Below are positions 43,240 to 51,497 of a stretch of DNA of 63,324 nt, piece by piece (within the stretch, counting starts at the first letter, position 1; every line of letters begins with the position of its first letter). Source of the DNA: Porphyromonadaceae bacterium UBA2751 (GTDB taxonomy: Bacteria; Bacteroidota; Bacteroidia; Bacteroidales; Muribaculaceae); NCBI GenBank assembly GCA_002353285.1, contig DEJJ01000002.1, positions 12,129 to 75,452 on the forward strand. The letters are read 5' to 3'. The notes below the pieces were generated by a model, which was given only the letters and a program-made list of their open reading frames with translations, was not told the DNA's origin and did not search any database. The translations under genes were made by a program, and so were the position numbers.

Positions 43240-43322
43240 GCTGACTGTCTGAGCTAACTGTCCCACCTGACAGCCCTACTTGATTGTCAGACTTGTCTGA
43301 CTATAGTCTGACCAGTCTGACA
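43240..43322. repeat. GTCTGAC/GAGCTGACTGTC repeats after sulfatase-fold gene
   Basis: GAGCTGACTGTCT is followed by the near-copy GAGCTAACTGTCC. GTCTGAC then occurs three times (43295, 43306, 43315), and TGTCAGAC (43285) pairs with GTCTGACA (43315) around a 22-base loop. It lies between two convergent genes and may act as a 3'-end structure, but no T-run follows on the plus strand. Confidence 0.55.
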
Positions 43323-43345
43323 TCTGATCTCAGGCTTCTGCCTCC

Positions 43346-44425
43346 CTACAAGTACTTGTCGCCAAAGTGGGTTTTCGCCTCGTTGACGTAGTTCTTGATC
43401 TTTTGCTCATCGTTTTTGGGCACAATGAGCAAAGCATCGGGGGTGTCGGCCACGATATATCCATTAAGCCCCGATACCACCACCAGCTTGTCGCTCTGAG
43501 CAGCAATCACATTGTTGTTGCTCTCAAATGCCAGCACGCGGGTGTTGGGGGTGACATTGCCGTCGCGGTTCTTAGGCGAGTTGTCGTAGACTGAGCCCCA
43601 TGTGCCCAGGTCGCTCCACCCAAAGTCGACTTTCTCGACAAAGACATCGTAGGCCTTCTCAAGCACTGCATAGTCAATCGAAATGTTAGGGCAGTCGCTA
43701 TAATGCTGATTGATGAACTCCTGCTCCTGAGGTGTGCCAAAAAACATGTTGGCATGGTCGAAGACGTCGGCAATCTCAGGCGCATGGCTGCGCATGGCAC
43801 CGATGATAGTATCGACATGCCAGAAGAACATCCCTGAGTTCCAGAAGAACTCGCCGCTCTCAAGAAACAAGTTGGCAAGTTCCTTGCTGGGCTTCTCGGT
43901 AAATGTTTTCACTGTCGAGAAATAGTCGTCGAGACGGTCACCTTCCTGAATGTAGCCATAGCCCGTCTCGGGACGGTTGGGCTTAACTCCAAAGGTTAGT
44001 ATTGCACGTGACCTATCAATGAAATCGTAGGCTCTGATCACGCTCTCCACAAAGTCCTTGTGCTTGAGAATGAGGTGGTCGCTTGGAGCCACCATTATCT
44101 TGGCGTTAGGGTTGAGCGCCTTGATGTGCCAGGCAGCCCACGCGATGCATGGCGCCGTGTTGCGCATCACTGGCTCAAGCAGCACCTGCCCAGGCTCGAT
44201 GCCGGGCAACTGCTCATGCACTATGCCGGCATATTGCTCATTGGTGAGTATTATGATGTTCTGCATTGGCAGGATGCCTTCAAGCCTATCGATGGTGAGC
44301 TGAAGCAGGCTGCGCCCAGTGCCAAGGAAATCAATAAACTGTTTAGGCATAGCCTTGCGGCTGTAGGGCCAAAAACGGCTACCTATGCCACCACACATGA
44401 TAACACAATAACGATTTTGATCCAT
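43346..44425 (-). CDS. manC: Mannose-1-phosphate guanylyltransferase
   Basis: A 359-residue nucleotidyltransferase that makes GDP-mannose from mannose-1-phosphate and GTP. The signature is MCGGIGSRFWPYSRKAMPKQF (10-30). PSDHLI near residue 115, FTEKPS, EFFWNSGMFFW and VDFGWSDLGTWGS follow. It lacks the C-terminal isomerase domain, so it is the single-domain form. GDP-mannose feeds GDP-fucose and mannose for surface glycans. The gene stands apart from the polysaccharide locus. Confidence 0.93.
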   Translation of the reverse strand: MDQNRYCVIMCGGIGSRFWPYSRKAMPKQFIDFLGTGRSLLQLTIDRLEGILPMQNIIILTNEQYAGIVHEQLPGIEPGQVLLEPVMRNTAPCIAWAAWHIKALNPNAKIMVAPSDHLILKHKDFVESVIRAYDFIDRSRAILTFGVKPNRPETGYGYIQEGDRLDDYFSTVKTFTEKPSKELANLFLESGEFFWNSGMFFWHVDTIIGAMRSHAPEIADVFDHANMFFGTPQEQEFINQHYSDCPNISIDYAVLEKAYDVFVEKVDFGWSDLGTWGSVYDNSPKNRDGNVTPNTRVLAFESNNNVIAAQSDKLVVVSGLNGYIVADTPDALLIVPKNDEQKIKNYVNEAKTHFGDKYL

Positions 44426-44603
44426 ATCTTCAGTTTTTCAAGAAAAAGTTAGTCTATTTATAAAACCCCTCAACCACATTATTTATTGTGTGAGCCATGC
44501 CATAAAAAATGCCATTATCACTCAATTTTCATTTCACACGCTCTCGCACCAGCAATAACTAATAGTAAGCGAGAAATAAAATAGGTATTTTTATACAGAG
44601 CTC

Positions 44604-44633
44604 TTGTACTTTTAATAATTATCACTATATTTG
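44604..44633 (+). promoter_or_regulatory. Promoter of the T9SS-tail protein gene
   Basis: TTG at 44604-44606 and TATATTTG at 44626-44633 are 19 bases apart. The ATG at 44683 follows after a leader of about 45 bases. Confidence 0.7.
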
Positions 44634-44682
44634 CACACCGTTATAATATTCTTAAAAAATAACCAAACATCATTTCAAAACA

Positions 44683-45153
44683 ATGAAAAAATTATTAATC
44701 TTGATGCTTCTGGGCACTGCTGCCATAGCACACGCCGACGACTACGTGCGTGTGGTGGCTGGAGGAGCCGAGAAGGATTACCACACTCAGAATGTGGCGA
44801 AAATCGAGTTTGCCGCCGATGGGATTAATGTCATCAGAACCAACGACACTGGCGACACCTATCTCTTTAGCGACGGAGTGGAGAAAATCATGTTCCACCC
44901 CGAGAACCCCAGTGCTATCACTACCGTAAAGAATGCCGACGAGGCGATGACCCTCTTTGTGGCTCGCGATGGCAGCTACATTAGCGTGCGAGGCTGGAAG
45001 GGCGACAAGGCTGCAGTGAGCATCTATGCCCTCAATGGCCAGCAAGTGCTTGCCAACAGCAACTGGAATGGCGGCGACATCAACGTGTCGGGGCTGGCAC
45101 CTGGCATCTACCTGATAAAGGTGGGCAACAAGAGCGCCAAATTCCGCAAATAA
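44683..45153 (+). CDS. Small secreted protein with T9SS-like C-terminal tail
   Basis: A 156-residue protein with a signal peptide (about 1-18, ending AHA). A short beta segment of the form VRVVAGGAEKDYHTQNVAKIEF is common at the N-terminus of Bacteroidales surface proteins. The C-terminal 60 residues (VSIYALNGQQVLAN...INVSGLAPGIYLIKVGN) match the type A sorting domain of the type IX secretion system. Little lies between, so it may be a tail-only accessory protein. The next gene starts 36 bases downstream. Confidence 0.8.
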   Translation: MKKLLILMLLGTAAIAHADDYVRVVAGGAEKDYHTQNVAKIEFAADGINVIRTNDTGDTYLFSDGVEKIMFHPENPSAITTVKNADEAMTLFVARDGSYISVRGWKGDKAAVSIYALNGQQVLANSNWNGGDINVSGLAPGIYLIKVGNKSAKFRK

Positions 45154-45189
45154 ATTTATTATCAATCACAACTAAAACACAAGAAAAAA

Positions 45190-46410
45190 ATGAAAAAAAT
45201 TATACTTTCGGCCATCGCACTGATGGTAGCAACCGTGACAATGGCACAAAACCGCCCCGTGTATCTGCACATGAAGTCGGGCGAGGTTAAAGAGTTTGAA
45301 TATAACGATGTGGACTACATCGACTTTGGCGAGGAAGTGACCTACGACCTGGAGTTTGAGGCCACCTCAACCTATTGCGCCTACTTTGGCGGCAACGACT
45401 ACTCGCTCAGCTTGAGTGATGCTCCCATGAGCGACACAGGCTTCCCCACTCAGGCAGGCCAGAACCTGGTGCGCGTTTACATTGTGGCACCTGCATCGGC
45501 CGACAGCAACAACCCACGCCTTGAGGGTGGCCGCTATGCGCTGAGCCCCGACTATGCACTGGGCAACATCTATAACTCAAGCAGCTACACCTTCCTGTTC
45601 CAAAACATTGAGATGCAGGATGGCAGCCCCTACGGATGGACTATCGAGATGGAGTCGGGCGCGCTCAACATTGAGTATGACGCTGCTGGCAATGCCAACC
45701 TCGTGTTCCGTGGCAAGATGCACGACTACGGCGAGGGCTATGAGTCGCTCCCCAAGAACATTAAGGTGACCTTCAAGGGCGACATCAACTACGACAACCA
45801 AGACCCAAGCTCTTACCAAACCCTTACTCAGGATGTGACAATGGTTCCAACAGGCCTCTCGGGCGGCTACAGCAACTCTCCAGGCTACTATGGCAACTAC
45901 AGCCTCACTTATTACAACGTGACCCTTGATGCCGAAGGCTACATCACCAGCGCTGGCGAGCTCTTGAACTTCGAGATTCTCACTTCCGAAAGCACTACCA
46001 TGGACATCGCCAACCAGCTTCCTGGCGACTACACCATCACCGACGCAATGAATGGTCCCTGGGCTGCTGGCAACTTCCTCGACGGCCAGCTCTATCCAGG
46101 CTACAACTTCCCCATGGGCACCTACTACACCGTTTACGGTGAAGGCGGCAGCGAGACTCGCCTCAAGGGCTTCGTTAAGGATGGTACCGTTCACGTTGAC
46201 GTTGCCGATGGCAACGTGACCCTGCAGGCCAACCTCATTGCCGAGGGTGGCCACACCATCACAATGAACTACACCGCTCCCGAGAGCAGCATCGTTCCTC
46301 GCAACTATGCTCCTGGCAAGACTCAGGCCAGCAGCAGTCTGCGCGGCGCATTCCCCACAATCAAGAAAAGCGTGCAGCAGACCAATGTCATCAAGCTCAT
46401 CAAGAAGTAA
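45190..46410 (+). CDS. Secreted protein of unknown function, probably two beta domains
   Basis: A 406-residue protein with a signal peptide (about 1-19, ending TMAQ). A segment resembling the one in the upstream gene follows (VYLHMKSGEVKEFEYNDVDYIDF). Two apparently related beta-rich regions (about 55-200 and 240-370) contain Y/G-rich strands such as YNSSSYTFLFQNIEMQDG. No sorting tail is visible; it ends KSVQQTNVIKLIKK. It is likely cotranscribed with the T9SS-tail gene and closed by a terminator. I do not recognise the family. Confidence 0.8.
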   Translation: MKKIILSAIALMVATVTMAQNRPVYLHMKSGEVKEFEYNDVDYIDFGEEVTYDLEFEATSTYCAYFGGNDYSLSLSDAPMSDTGFPTQAGQNLVRVYIVAPASADSNNPRLEGGRYALSPDYALGNIYNSSSYTFLFQNIEMQDGSPYGWTIEMESGALNIEYDAAGNANLVFRGKMHDYGEGYESLPKNIKVTFKGDINYDNQDPSSYQTLTQDVTMVPTGLSGGYSNSPGYYGNYSLTYYNVTLDAEGYITSAGELLNFEILTSESTTMDIANQLPGDYTITDAMNGPWAAGNFLDGQLYPGYNFPMGTYYTVYGEGGSETRLKGFVKDGTVHVDVADGNVTLQANLIAEGGHTITMNYTAPESSIVPRNYAPGKTQASSSLRGAFPTIKKSVQQTNVIKLIKK

Positions 46411-46442
46411 TTACCACAAGTAATCACTCACTATAGCTCACT

Positions 46443-46475
46443 AAGAAGGCCCGCCACATGGCGAGCCTTCTTTAT
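46443..46475 (+). terminator. Terminator after secreted-protein operon
   Basis: AAGAAGGC.CGCC and GGCG.GCCTTCTT form a 12-bp stem with one mismatch and a 4-nt loop, followed by TTTATTAT. It separates this operon from the convergent ABC transporter genes. Confidence 0.8.
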
Positions 46476-46503
46476 TATCATGAAAAAGCCCTGATTGAGC
46501 TTC

Positions 46504-47820
46504 CTATTTCACCCACTTGAGCACCTCCTTGAATGAGCGCTTCTTGCCGTAGAGCAGGATGCCAGTGCGATAGATTCGGGCCGAAATCCAGATGCAAAGC
46601 AATGCTGTGCCATAGAGCAACACGATGCTGAGCAGCAACTGCCACCAGGGCACGTCGAACGGCAGGCGCACCATCATCACAATGGGCGAGGTGAAGGGGA
46701 TTATCGAGCACCACTCGGCCATGGGGCCGCCAGGATTGTCGATGCATGCAATGCCAGCATAGAGTGCAATAACCATGATGAGAATGATTGGCAAGGTGAA
46801 CTGCGAACTGTCGCTTGCTTGGTCAACAGCCGAGCCAAAGCCAGCGAATAGCGACGCATAAAGCAGGTAGCCACCAATGAAATAGATAACGAAGTTGCCC
46901 AGCAGCGAGAACCAGTTGATGCTTGCGATAGCAGTGGTAATCTCGCTCAATGTGCTCACCTCGGCGCCGCTGGGCAGATTCATGCCTGCCGTCACGGCCT
47001 CGGGGTTGGCCGCCATCGATGTGCCGCCCACCAGGCCAAGAAGTGCCGCCCCAATGCTCAGCAGCACCACCCAGATGGCAAACTGTGTGAGACCCACAAG
47101 ACCCACGCCAATTATCTTGCCCATCATCAATTCCATGGGCTTACAACTGCTCACAATCACCTCGACGATGCGGTTAGTTTTCTCCTCGACCACACTATTC
47201 ATGATCATTGCGCCATAGGAGAGCACAAAGGTATAGGTCAGGAAAGCGAGAATCATTCCTATCACCGATGCCATTCCAGCGCTCTGCTCCTGCTCATCGC
47301 CTTGCTCATCCCACTTGATGTTCTTGACCTGAGTGTTGACCTGTGCCTGCTCCATCTTGGTGAACAAGTCGGGGTCGCCCATAGCCGCAATCTTGGCTCG
47401 TTGCAGCGTGTCGTCGAGGCAACGCGAGAGGTAACTCAAGGTATTGTGGCCCAGCGTCTTCTCGCTATATAGGTTAACCTGCTGGCTCTCCTCCACTCCA
47501 CTGGGAATCACCATCACAGCGTCGATGCTCTCGTCGGCAGCTATGTAGAAGTCGTGCGGATTGTCAACTTTTTGTCCCGAGAGCCTGATAAATCGATAGT
47601 TGTCGTTATCCTTGAGCGCACCTGAATATCGTCCTGTCTCATCGATGACAGCAATGCGCGTGACAGAGGTGTCGGCAGTGCTGTTGATATAGGACAGCAA
47701 CACTGGTATGCAACCCACAATCAATATCAGGAACGGAATGAGAATTGTCATGACGATGAACGATTTCTTGCCCACCAGCGTCATGTACTCATGATGTATT
47801 ATCAATTTTAATTTATTCAT
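46504..47820 (-). CDS. ABC-2 type exporter permease (NatB-like)
   Basis: A 438-residue membrane protein. One N-terminal helix (about 20-42) is followed by a large extracytoplasmic domain (about 45-190) and five or six helices in the second half. The pattern matches the ABC-2 permease family next to NatA-like ATPases. The motif SYGAMIMNSVVEEKTNRIVEVIVSSCKPMELMMGK is characteristic. The substrate may be Na+, a drug or lipid and cannot be stated. It lies 50 bases downstream of its ATPase partner. Confidence 0.88.
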   Translation of the reverse strand: MNKLKLIIHHEYMTLVGKKSFIVMTILIPFLILIVGCIPVLLSYINSTADTSVTRIAVIDETGRYSGALKDNDNYRFIRLSGQKVDNPHDFYIAADESIDAVMVIPSGVEESQQVNLYSEKTLGHNTLSYLSRCLDDTLQRAKIAAMGDPDLFTKMEQAQVNTQVKNIKWDEQGDEQEQSAGMASVIGMILAFLTYTFVLSYGAMIMNSVVEEKTNRIVEVIVSSCKPMELMMGKIIGVGLVGLTQFAIWVVLLSIGAALLGLVGGTSMAANPEAVTAGMNLPSGAEVSTLSEITTAIASINWFSLLGNFVIYFIGGYLLYASLFAGFGSAVDQASDSSQFTLPIILIMVIALYAGIACIDNPGGPMAEWCSIIPFTSPIVMMVRLPFDVPWWQLLLSIVLLYGTALLCIWISARIYRTGILLYGKKRSFKEVLKWVK

Positions 47821-47870
47821 GTTTTGATGATTTATGGTGTATATTGTGTTGAGAACTGAACCCTAAGCCA

Positions 47871-48767
47871 TCACTGCTTCACCGTTTCAATAAAAATCTC
47901 GTTCATGCTGGGCAGTTGCTCAGTGATTCCCGTGAGTGTGTAATTATCGTTGAGCCAAGCGATAGCGTCGCGCAACATCACGCCATCATCAAGCTTTATC
48001 ACCGTGCCTTGTTTCAGTGCATCGGGCACGACTTTAAAAAGTCCGTCCTTAGCCTCAACCTTCTTGCCTCCTGCCACGTCAACCACAAATAGGTTCTTCT
48101 TGTGGCTCTGCTTGATATCGTCAACACGCCCCTCGAGTACCACTCGCGAGTGGTTGATGAGGGTGATTTGCTCGCATATCTCCTCCACGCTGGCCATGTT
48201 GTGGGTCGAGAACAGGATGGTAGCGCCCTCGTCGCGCAACAGCATGATTTCGCGCTTGAGCTGCTCGGCATTCACTGGGTCGAAACCCGAGAACGGCTCA
48301 TCAAAGATGAGCAACTGCGGCCGGTGAATCACTGTGGTGATGAACTGCACCTTCTGCTGCATGCCTTTCGAGAGCTCCTCCACCTTGCGGCCCTTCCACT
48401 CGGTGAGATTGAATCGCTCAAGCCATTTCTCCATCTCGGCAACGGCAATCTTCTTGGGCATACCCTTGAGCCGCGCCAGGTAGACTATCTCGTCGGCAAC
48501 CTTGATTTTCTTGTAAAGCCCACGCTCCTCGGGCAGGTAGCCAATGTTGGCAATATCCTTCTGCTCCATCTCGCGGCCATTGATAAAGACGCTACCGCTG
48601 TCGGCGCGAGTAATCCTGTTGATGATGCGAATGAGCGACGTCTTGCCCGCCCCATTGGGGCCCAGCAGACCATAGATGCACCCTTGCGGCACATGCAGGT
48701 CAACGTGGTCGAGCGCCAAGTGCCCGTCATACTGCTTCACAACACTGTTTACGTCGATAAAATTCAT
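47871..48767 (-). CDS. ABC transporter ATP-binding protein (NatA-like)
   Basis: A 298-residue ATPase. Walker A is GPNGAGKTS (35-43), the signature is VEELSKGMQQKVQF, Walker B is LLIFDEPFSGFD, and the switch His lies in FSTHN. A C-terminal extension (about 225-298) is typical of the NatA/DRA subgroup. With the permease downstream it forms a complete exporter. Confidence 0.93.
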   Translation of the reverse strand: MNFIDVNSVVKQYDGHLALDHVDLHVPQGCIYGLLGPNGAGKTSLIRIINRITRADSGSVFINGREMEQKDIANIGYLPEERGLYKKIKVADEIVYLARLKGMPKKIAVAEMEKWLERFNLTEWKGRKVEELSKGMQQKVQFITTVIHRPQLLIFDEPFSGFDPVNAEQLKREIMLLRDEGATILFSTHNMASVEEICEQITLINHSRVVLEGRVDDIKQSHKKNLFVVDVAGGKKVEAKDGLFKVVPDALKQGTVIKLDDGVMLRDAIAWLNDNYTLTGITEQLPSMNEIFIETVKQ

Positions 48768-48791
48768 ATTGATTTATTGTAAATATTTGCA

Positions 48792-48799
48792 CAAATATA
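48792..48799 (-). promoter_or_regulatory. Promoter of ABC exporter operon (-7 box)
   Basis: TATATTTG on the minus strand lies 24 bases upstream of the ATPase start and drives both exporter genes. Confidence 0.6.
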
Positions 48800-48841
48800 G
48801 TCATTTTTAGGCTACAGCTGCAATAACTTATAATTTTTTAG

Positions 48842-48849
48842 TACTTTTG
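48842..48849 (+). promoter_or_regulatory. Promoter of LAB_N gene (-7 box)
   Basis: TACTTTTG, followed by CAC, lies 14 bases before the ATG at 48864. The leader is only a few bases long, another nearly leaderless gene. Confidence 0.6.
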
Positions 48850-48863
48850 CACTCACATTAAGA

Positions 48864-49520
48864 ATGTTTACTTTCACGTTTTTCATAGGACTGATGTCGC
48901 AGCTGTGCTATGGTGCACGGCAACTGGTGCAGTGGGTCATGACTGAGCGGCTCAAACGAGTGGTATCGCCCACTGGCTACTGGGCGTTCAGCCTGGCAGG
49001 TTGCTGCTTCATGCTGTGGTACGGCTGGCTGCGTGAAGATATCGTCATCCTGATTGGGCAGATACTCTCGTTCTACGTCTACGTGCTCAACCTCGACTAC
49101 AAGGGCGCTTGGCGGCGCATTCCACTACCCATCAGGATTGTTTTCTACTGCATTCCTGTGGCAGCGCTCATCGCCACCGCCATGAATGCTCCCCACCTGG
49201 TCGACCGCTTCGTTCACAACCCTCACATCCCGCTGGGCCTGATGATTTACGGCACCTGTGCACAGCTCGTGTTCCTGTCGCGCTACGCTTATCAGGTGGT
49301 CTACTCCATGCGCCGTCACGAGTCGTGCCTGCCGCCCGTGTTCTGGTTCATCAGCGTGGTGGGCGCGTCGCTCACGCTCGTCTATGGCATCATCCGCCAC
49401 GACCCCATCCTCATGCTCGGCCAGAGCATCTCAATCATCATCTTTGCTCGCAACCTCTACGTCGGGTGGAAGTACTCAATAAATCGGGATCAGGCTGAGA
49501 AAAGCCGCATCAAAAAGTGA
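48864..49520 (+). CDS. Lipid-A-disaccharide synthase N-terminal (LAB_N) domain protein
   Basis: A 218-residue membrane protein made of two related halves with about six helices. The motifs FIGLMSQLCYGARQLVQWVMTE, SPTGYWAFSLAGCCFML, and the second-half counterparts SRYAYQVVYSMRRHES / PPVFWFISVVGASLTLVYG fit the LAB_N repeat. The domain is fused to LpxB in some bacteria and stands alone in others. A lipid A or lipid-carrier role is likely, but the reaction is not established. It is a separate transcription unit before psd. Confidence 0.85.
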   Translation: MFTFTFFIGLMSQLCYGARQLVQWVMTERLKRVVSPTGYWAFSLAGCCFMLWYGWLREDIVILIGQILSFYVYVLNLDYKGAWRRIPLPIRIVFYCIPVAALIATAMNAPHLVDRFVHNPHIPLGLMIYGTCAQLVFLSRYAYQVVYSMRRHESCLPPVFWFISVVGASLTLVYGIIRHDPILMLGQSISIIIFARNLYVGWKYSINRDQAEKSRIKK

Positions 49521-49547
49521 GAATGTGGTAGATTTTCGAGCATATAA

Positions 49548-49578
49548 TTGGAAATTCAAAATAAAAGCTTTATCTTTG
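49548..49578 (+). promoter_or_regulatory. Promoter of psd-pssA
   Basis: TTG at 49548-49550 and TATCTTTG at 49571-49578 are 20 bases apart. The psd start lies 30 bases downstream. Confidence 0.7.
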
Positions 49579-49608
49579 CCGATTAAAAGTGCTTATTTTT
49601 AAGATATA

Positions 49609-50292
49609 ATGAAAGTAAAAATACATAGGGAAGGACAAAACATCATCTTCGTGTTGTTGCTTATATTGCTGGCAATCAACATACCCGCCTATCTATTTAT
49701 CGAGCTCAAGTGGATACCTATCGTGATGATAGTGGTTAGCGCGATAACCTTTGCTCTGGTGGTCAACTTCTTCAGGTTGCCCCAGCGGCATTTCAAGGGC
49801 GACACCGACGGTGTTGTGGTATCGAGCGTCGACGGCAAGGTTGTCGCTCTCGAGGAAGTGTACGAAGGTGAATATCTTCACAAGAATGTGATTCAGTTAT
49901 CGGTGTTCATGTCGGTCTTCAACGTGCATGCCAATTGGGTGCCACTCAAGGGCAAGGTAAAATATGTCAAGCATCATGCTGGACGATTCCTTGCAGCATG
50001 GCTACCCAAGTCGAGTACCGACAATGAGCGCTCGGCCATTGTGATAGAGAGCGAGAAGAACGGCGAGGACGTGCTTGTGAGGCAGATTGCTGGTGCCATT
50101 GCACGGCGCATCGTCACCTATGTCGAGGCCGACGATCAGGTCGACATCGACGACTTCATAGGCTTCATCAAGTTTGGTTCTCGTGTCGACATCTACCTGC
50201 CACTCGACAGTGAGATTCTTGTGAAACTTGGCGACACCACCACTGGCGGCATCACTCCAGTGGCTCGCCTCAAACCCCGCGACAACGCATGA
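49609..50292 (+). CDS. psd: Phosphatidylserine decarboxylase
   Basis: A 227-residue short-type (PSD-A like) enzyme that makes phosphatidylethanolamine. One hydrophobic region of two helices is at the N-terminus (about 12-55). The motif SVFNVHANWVPLKGKV (103-118) is conserved. Self-cleavage should occur at Gly190-Ser191 in KFGSRVD and create the pyruvoyl group. The stop overlaps the pssA start by 4 bp, so the two enzymes of the PS-to-PE route are coupled. Confidence 0.94.
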   Translation: MKVKIHREGQNIIFVLLLILLAINIPAYLFIELKWIPIVMIVVSAITFALVVNFFRLPQRHFKGDTDGVVVSSVDGKVVALEEVYEGEYLHKNVIQLSVFMSVFNVHANWVPLKGKVKYVKHHAGRFLAAWLPKSSTDNERSAIVIESEKNGEDVLVRQIAGAIARRIVTYVEADDQVDIDDFIGFIKFGSRVDIYLPLDSEILVKLGDTTTGGITPVARLKPRDNA

Positions 50293-50999
50293 AACTGCTC
50301 ACAACGATAAAGAATAATATCCCCAACGCCATCACATGCCTCAACCTGCTGTGTGGATCGCTGGCTATCATTGTTGCCTTCAAGACCTTCGACACCATGC
50401 TGTGGGGGTTGCAGGGCTACCAGTGGGCGTTTGTGCTGATAGCGCTGGCTGCCGTTGCCGACTTTGCCGACGGCCTCGTGGCCCGACTGCTGCATGCAGT
50501 GTCGCCACTGGGTGCCGAGCTCGACTCGCTGAGCGACTGCGTGAGTTTTGGCCTGGCTCCAGCCATTATATTATATAATGTGATGGTTGCTGCCGGCTGT
50601 CCGTCGTGGATGTGCTATGCCACGATGCTGATACCGGTGTTTGGTGCCTTGCGCCTGGCCCGATTTAATGTCGACACCAACCAGACCACCACCTTCACTG
50701 GCTTGCCCATTCCCGCCAATGCCATCTTCTGGATAGGCTTCATCCACTATTATGCTGTTCACCACACCATTAGCCCATGGGTGGTGCTCGCTCTCATCGT
50801 GGTGATGTCGCTGCTCATGGTGTGCAACCTGCGCATGTTCTCACTCAAGATGCACGGTTTCAGCCTCAAGGAGAGCTACCGCCAGTGCGTGCTGCTCTTG
50901 GGAGCGATAACATTCCTGGCCCTTGCTGGGGTGGCTGGGCTTGCTTGCATCATCATTTTCTACGTTGTGCTGTCGCTCATTTTCAAGGAAAAGGAATAG
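50289..50999 (+). CDS. pssA: CDP-diacylglycerol-serine O-phosphatidyltransferase
   Basis: A 236-residue membrane enzyme that makes phosphatidylserine. The CDP-alcohol phosphotransferase motif, D-x2-DG-x2-AR-x8-G-x3-D-x3-D, is complete in DFADGLVAR...GAELDSLSD (about 58-85). About seven hydrophobic segments follow. It overlaps psd and is followed by the DUF4834 gene, which has its own sigma-54 site. Confidence 0.94.
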   Translation: MKLLTTIKNNIPNAITCLNLLCGSLAIIVAFKTFDTMLWGLQGYQWAFVLIALAAVADFADGLVARLLHAVSPLGAELDSLSDCVSFGLAPAIILYNVMVAAGCPSWMCYATMLIPVFGALRLARFNVDTNQTTTFTGLPIPANAIFWIGFIHYYAVHHTISPWVVLALIVVMSLLMVCNLRMFSLKMHGFSLKESYRQCVLLLGAITFLALAGVAGLACIIIFYVVLSLIFKEKE

Positions 51000-51022
51000 G
51001 GCTTTACAGCGCATAGCATCAA

Positions 51023-51039
51023 TTGGCACGGTTATTGCT
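51023..51039 (+). promoter_or_regulatory. Sigma-54 promoter upstream of DUF4834 gene
   Basis: TTGGCACGGTTATTGCT is an excellent match to the RpoN consensus (TTGGCACG-N4-TTGCT), 49 bases upstream of the ATG at 51089. It is the second such site in the window, and both lie between a housekeeping gene and a short gene. The activator is not in this window. Confidence 0.75.
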
Positions 51040-51088
51040 ATTACCAATACAAGAATTCACAACGCATTTTTTTATTTAATTTACACAC

Positions 51089-51430
51089 ATGTCTCTTTTT
51101 TGGATTATAATACTGCTGATATTGGTATGGATTGCCACGCCCATCATTAAGGTGTGGCGCAAGGTGCGCAAGTTCCAGAACGACTACATGCGCAATGCCC
51201 AGCAGCAAGGCAGCACTGGCCAGCGTCAAAGCTACAGCACTGAGCCACAAGAGGAAGAGATGTCGATGGCCGACCGCTACCGCAAGTACAGCGACTCGAT
51301 GGCCGAGAATGTAGAGTTTGAGGAACTCGAGGGTCCAATGCAAGAACCCCAAAAACCCAGTCCTGACAATGGCCCCACCACTCGCTACCAGCAAGAAGCT
51401 GTGAGCGACGCCGAGTTCGAGGAAATCTAA
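51089..51430 (+). CDS. DUF4834-like small membrane protein
   Basis: A 113-residue protein with one N-terminal membrane helix (SLFWIIILLILVWIATPIIK) and a hydrophilic cytoplasmic tail rich in Gln, Glu and Tyr. The tail includes MSMADRYRKYSDSMAENVEFEELEG and ends EFEEI. It matches the uncharacterised DUF4834 type found next to psd/pssA in Bacteroidetes. No function is known. The sigma-54 promoter suggests independent expression from the phospholipid genes. Confidence 0.75.
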   Translation: MSLFWIIILLILVWIATPIIKVWRKVRKFQNDYMRNAQQQGSTGQRQSYSTEPQEEEMSMADRYRKYSDSMAENVEFEELEGPMQEPQKPSPDNGPTTRYQQEAVSDAEFEEI

Positions 51431-51497
51431 TCTTTTTATTTAACAGCCGGGGTGGGCGTGAAACGGCAAAAGTCTTTTGATTGGGTGGTTCTCGCTC

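Noticed and set aside
43295..43321. CRISPR-like short repeats (GTCTGAC)
   Set aside because: Units are only 7 bases, spacers 2-4 bases, and no cas genes are near.
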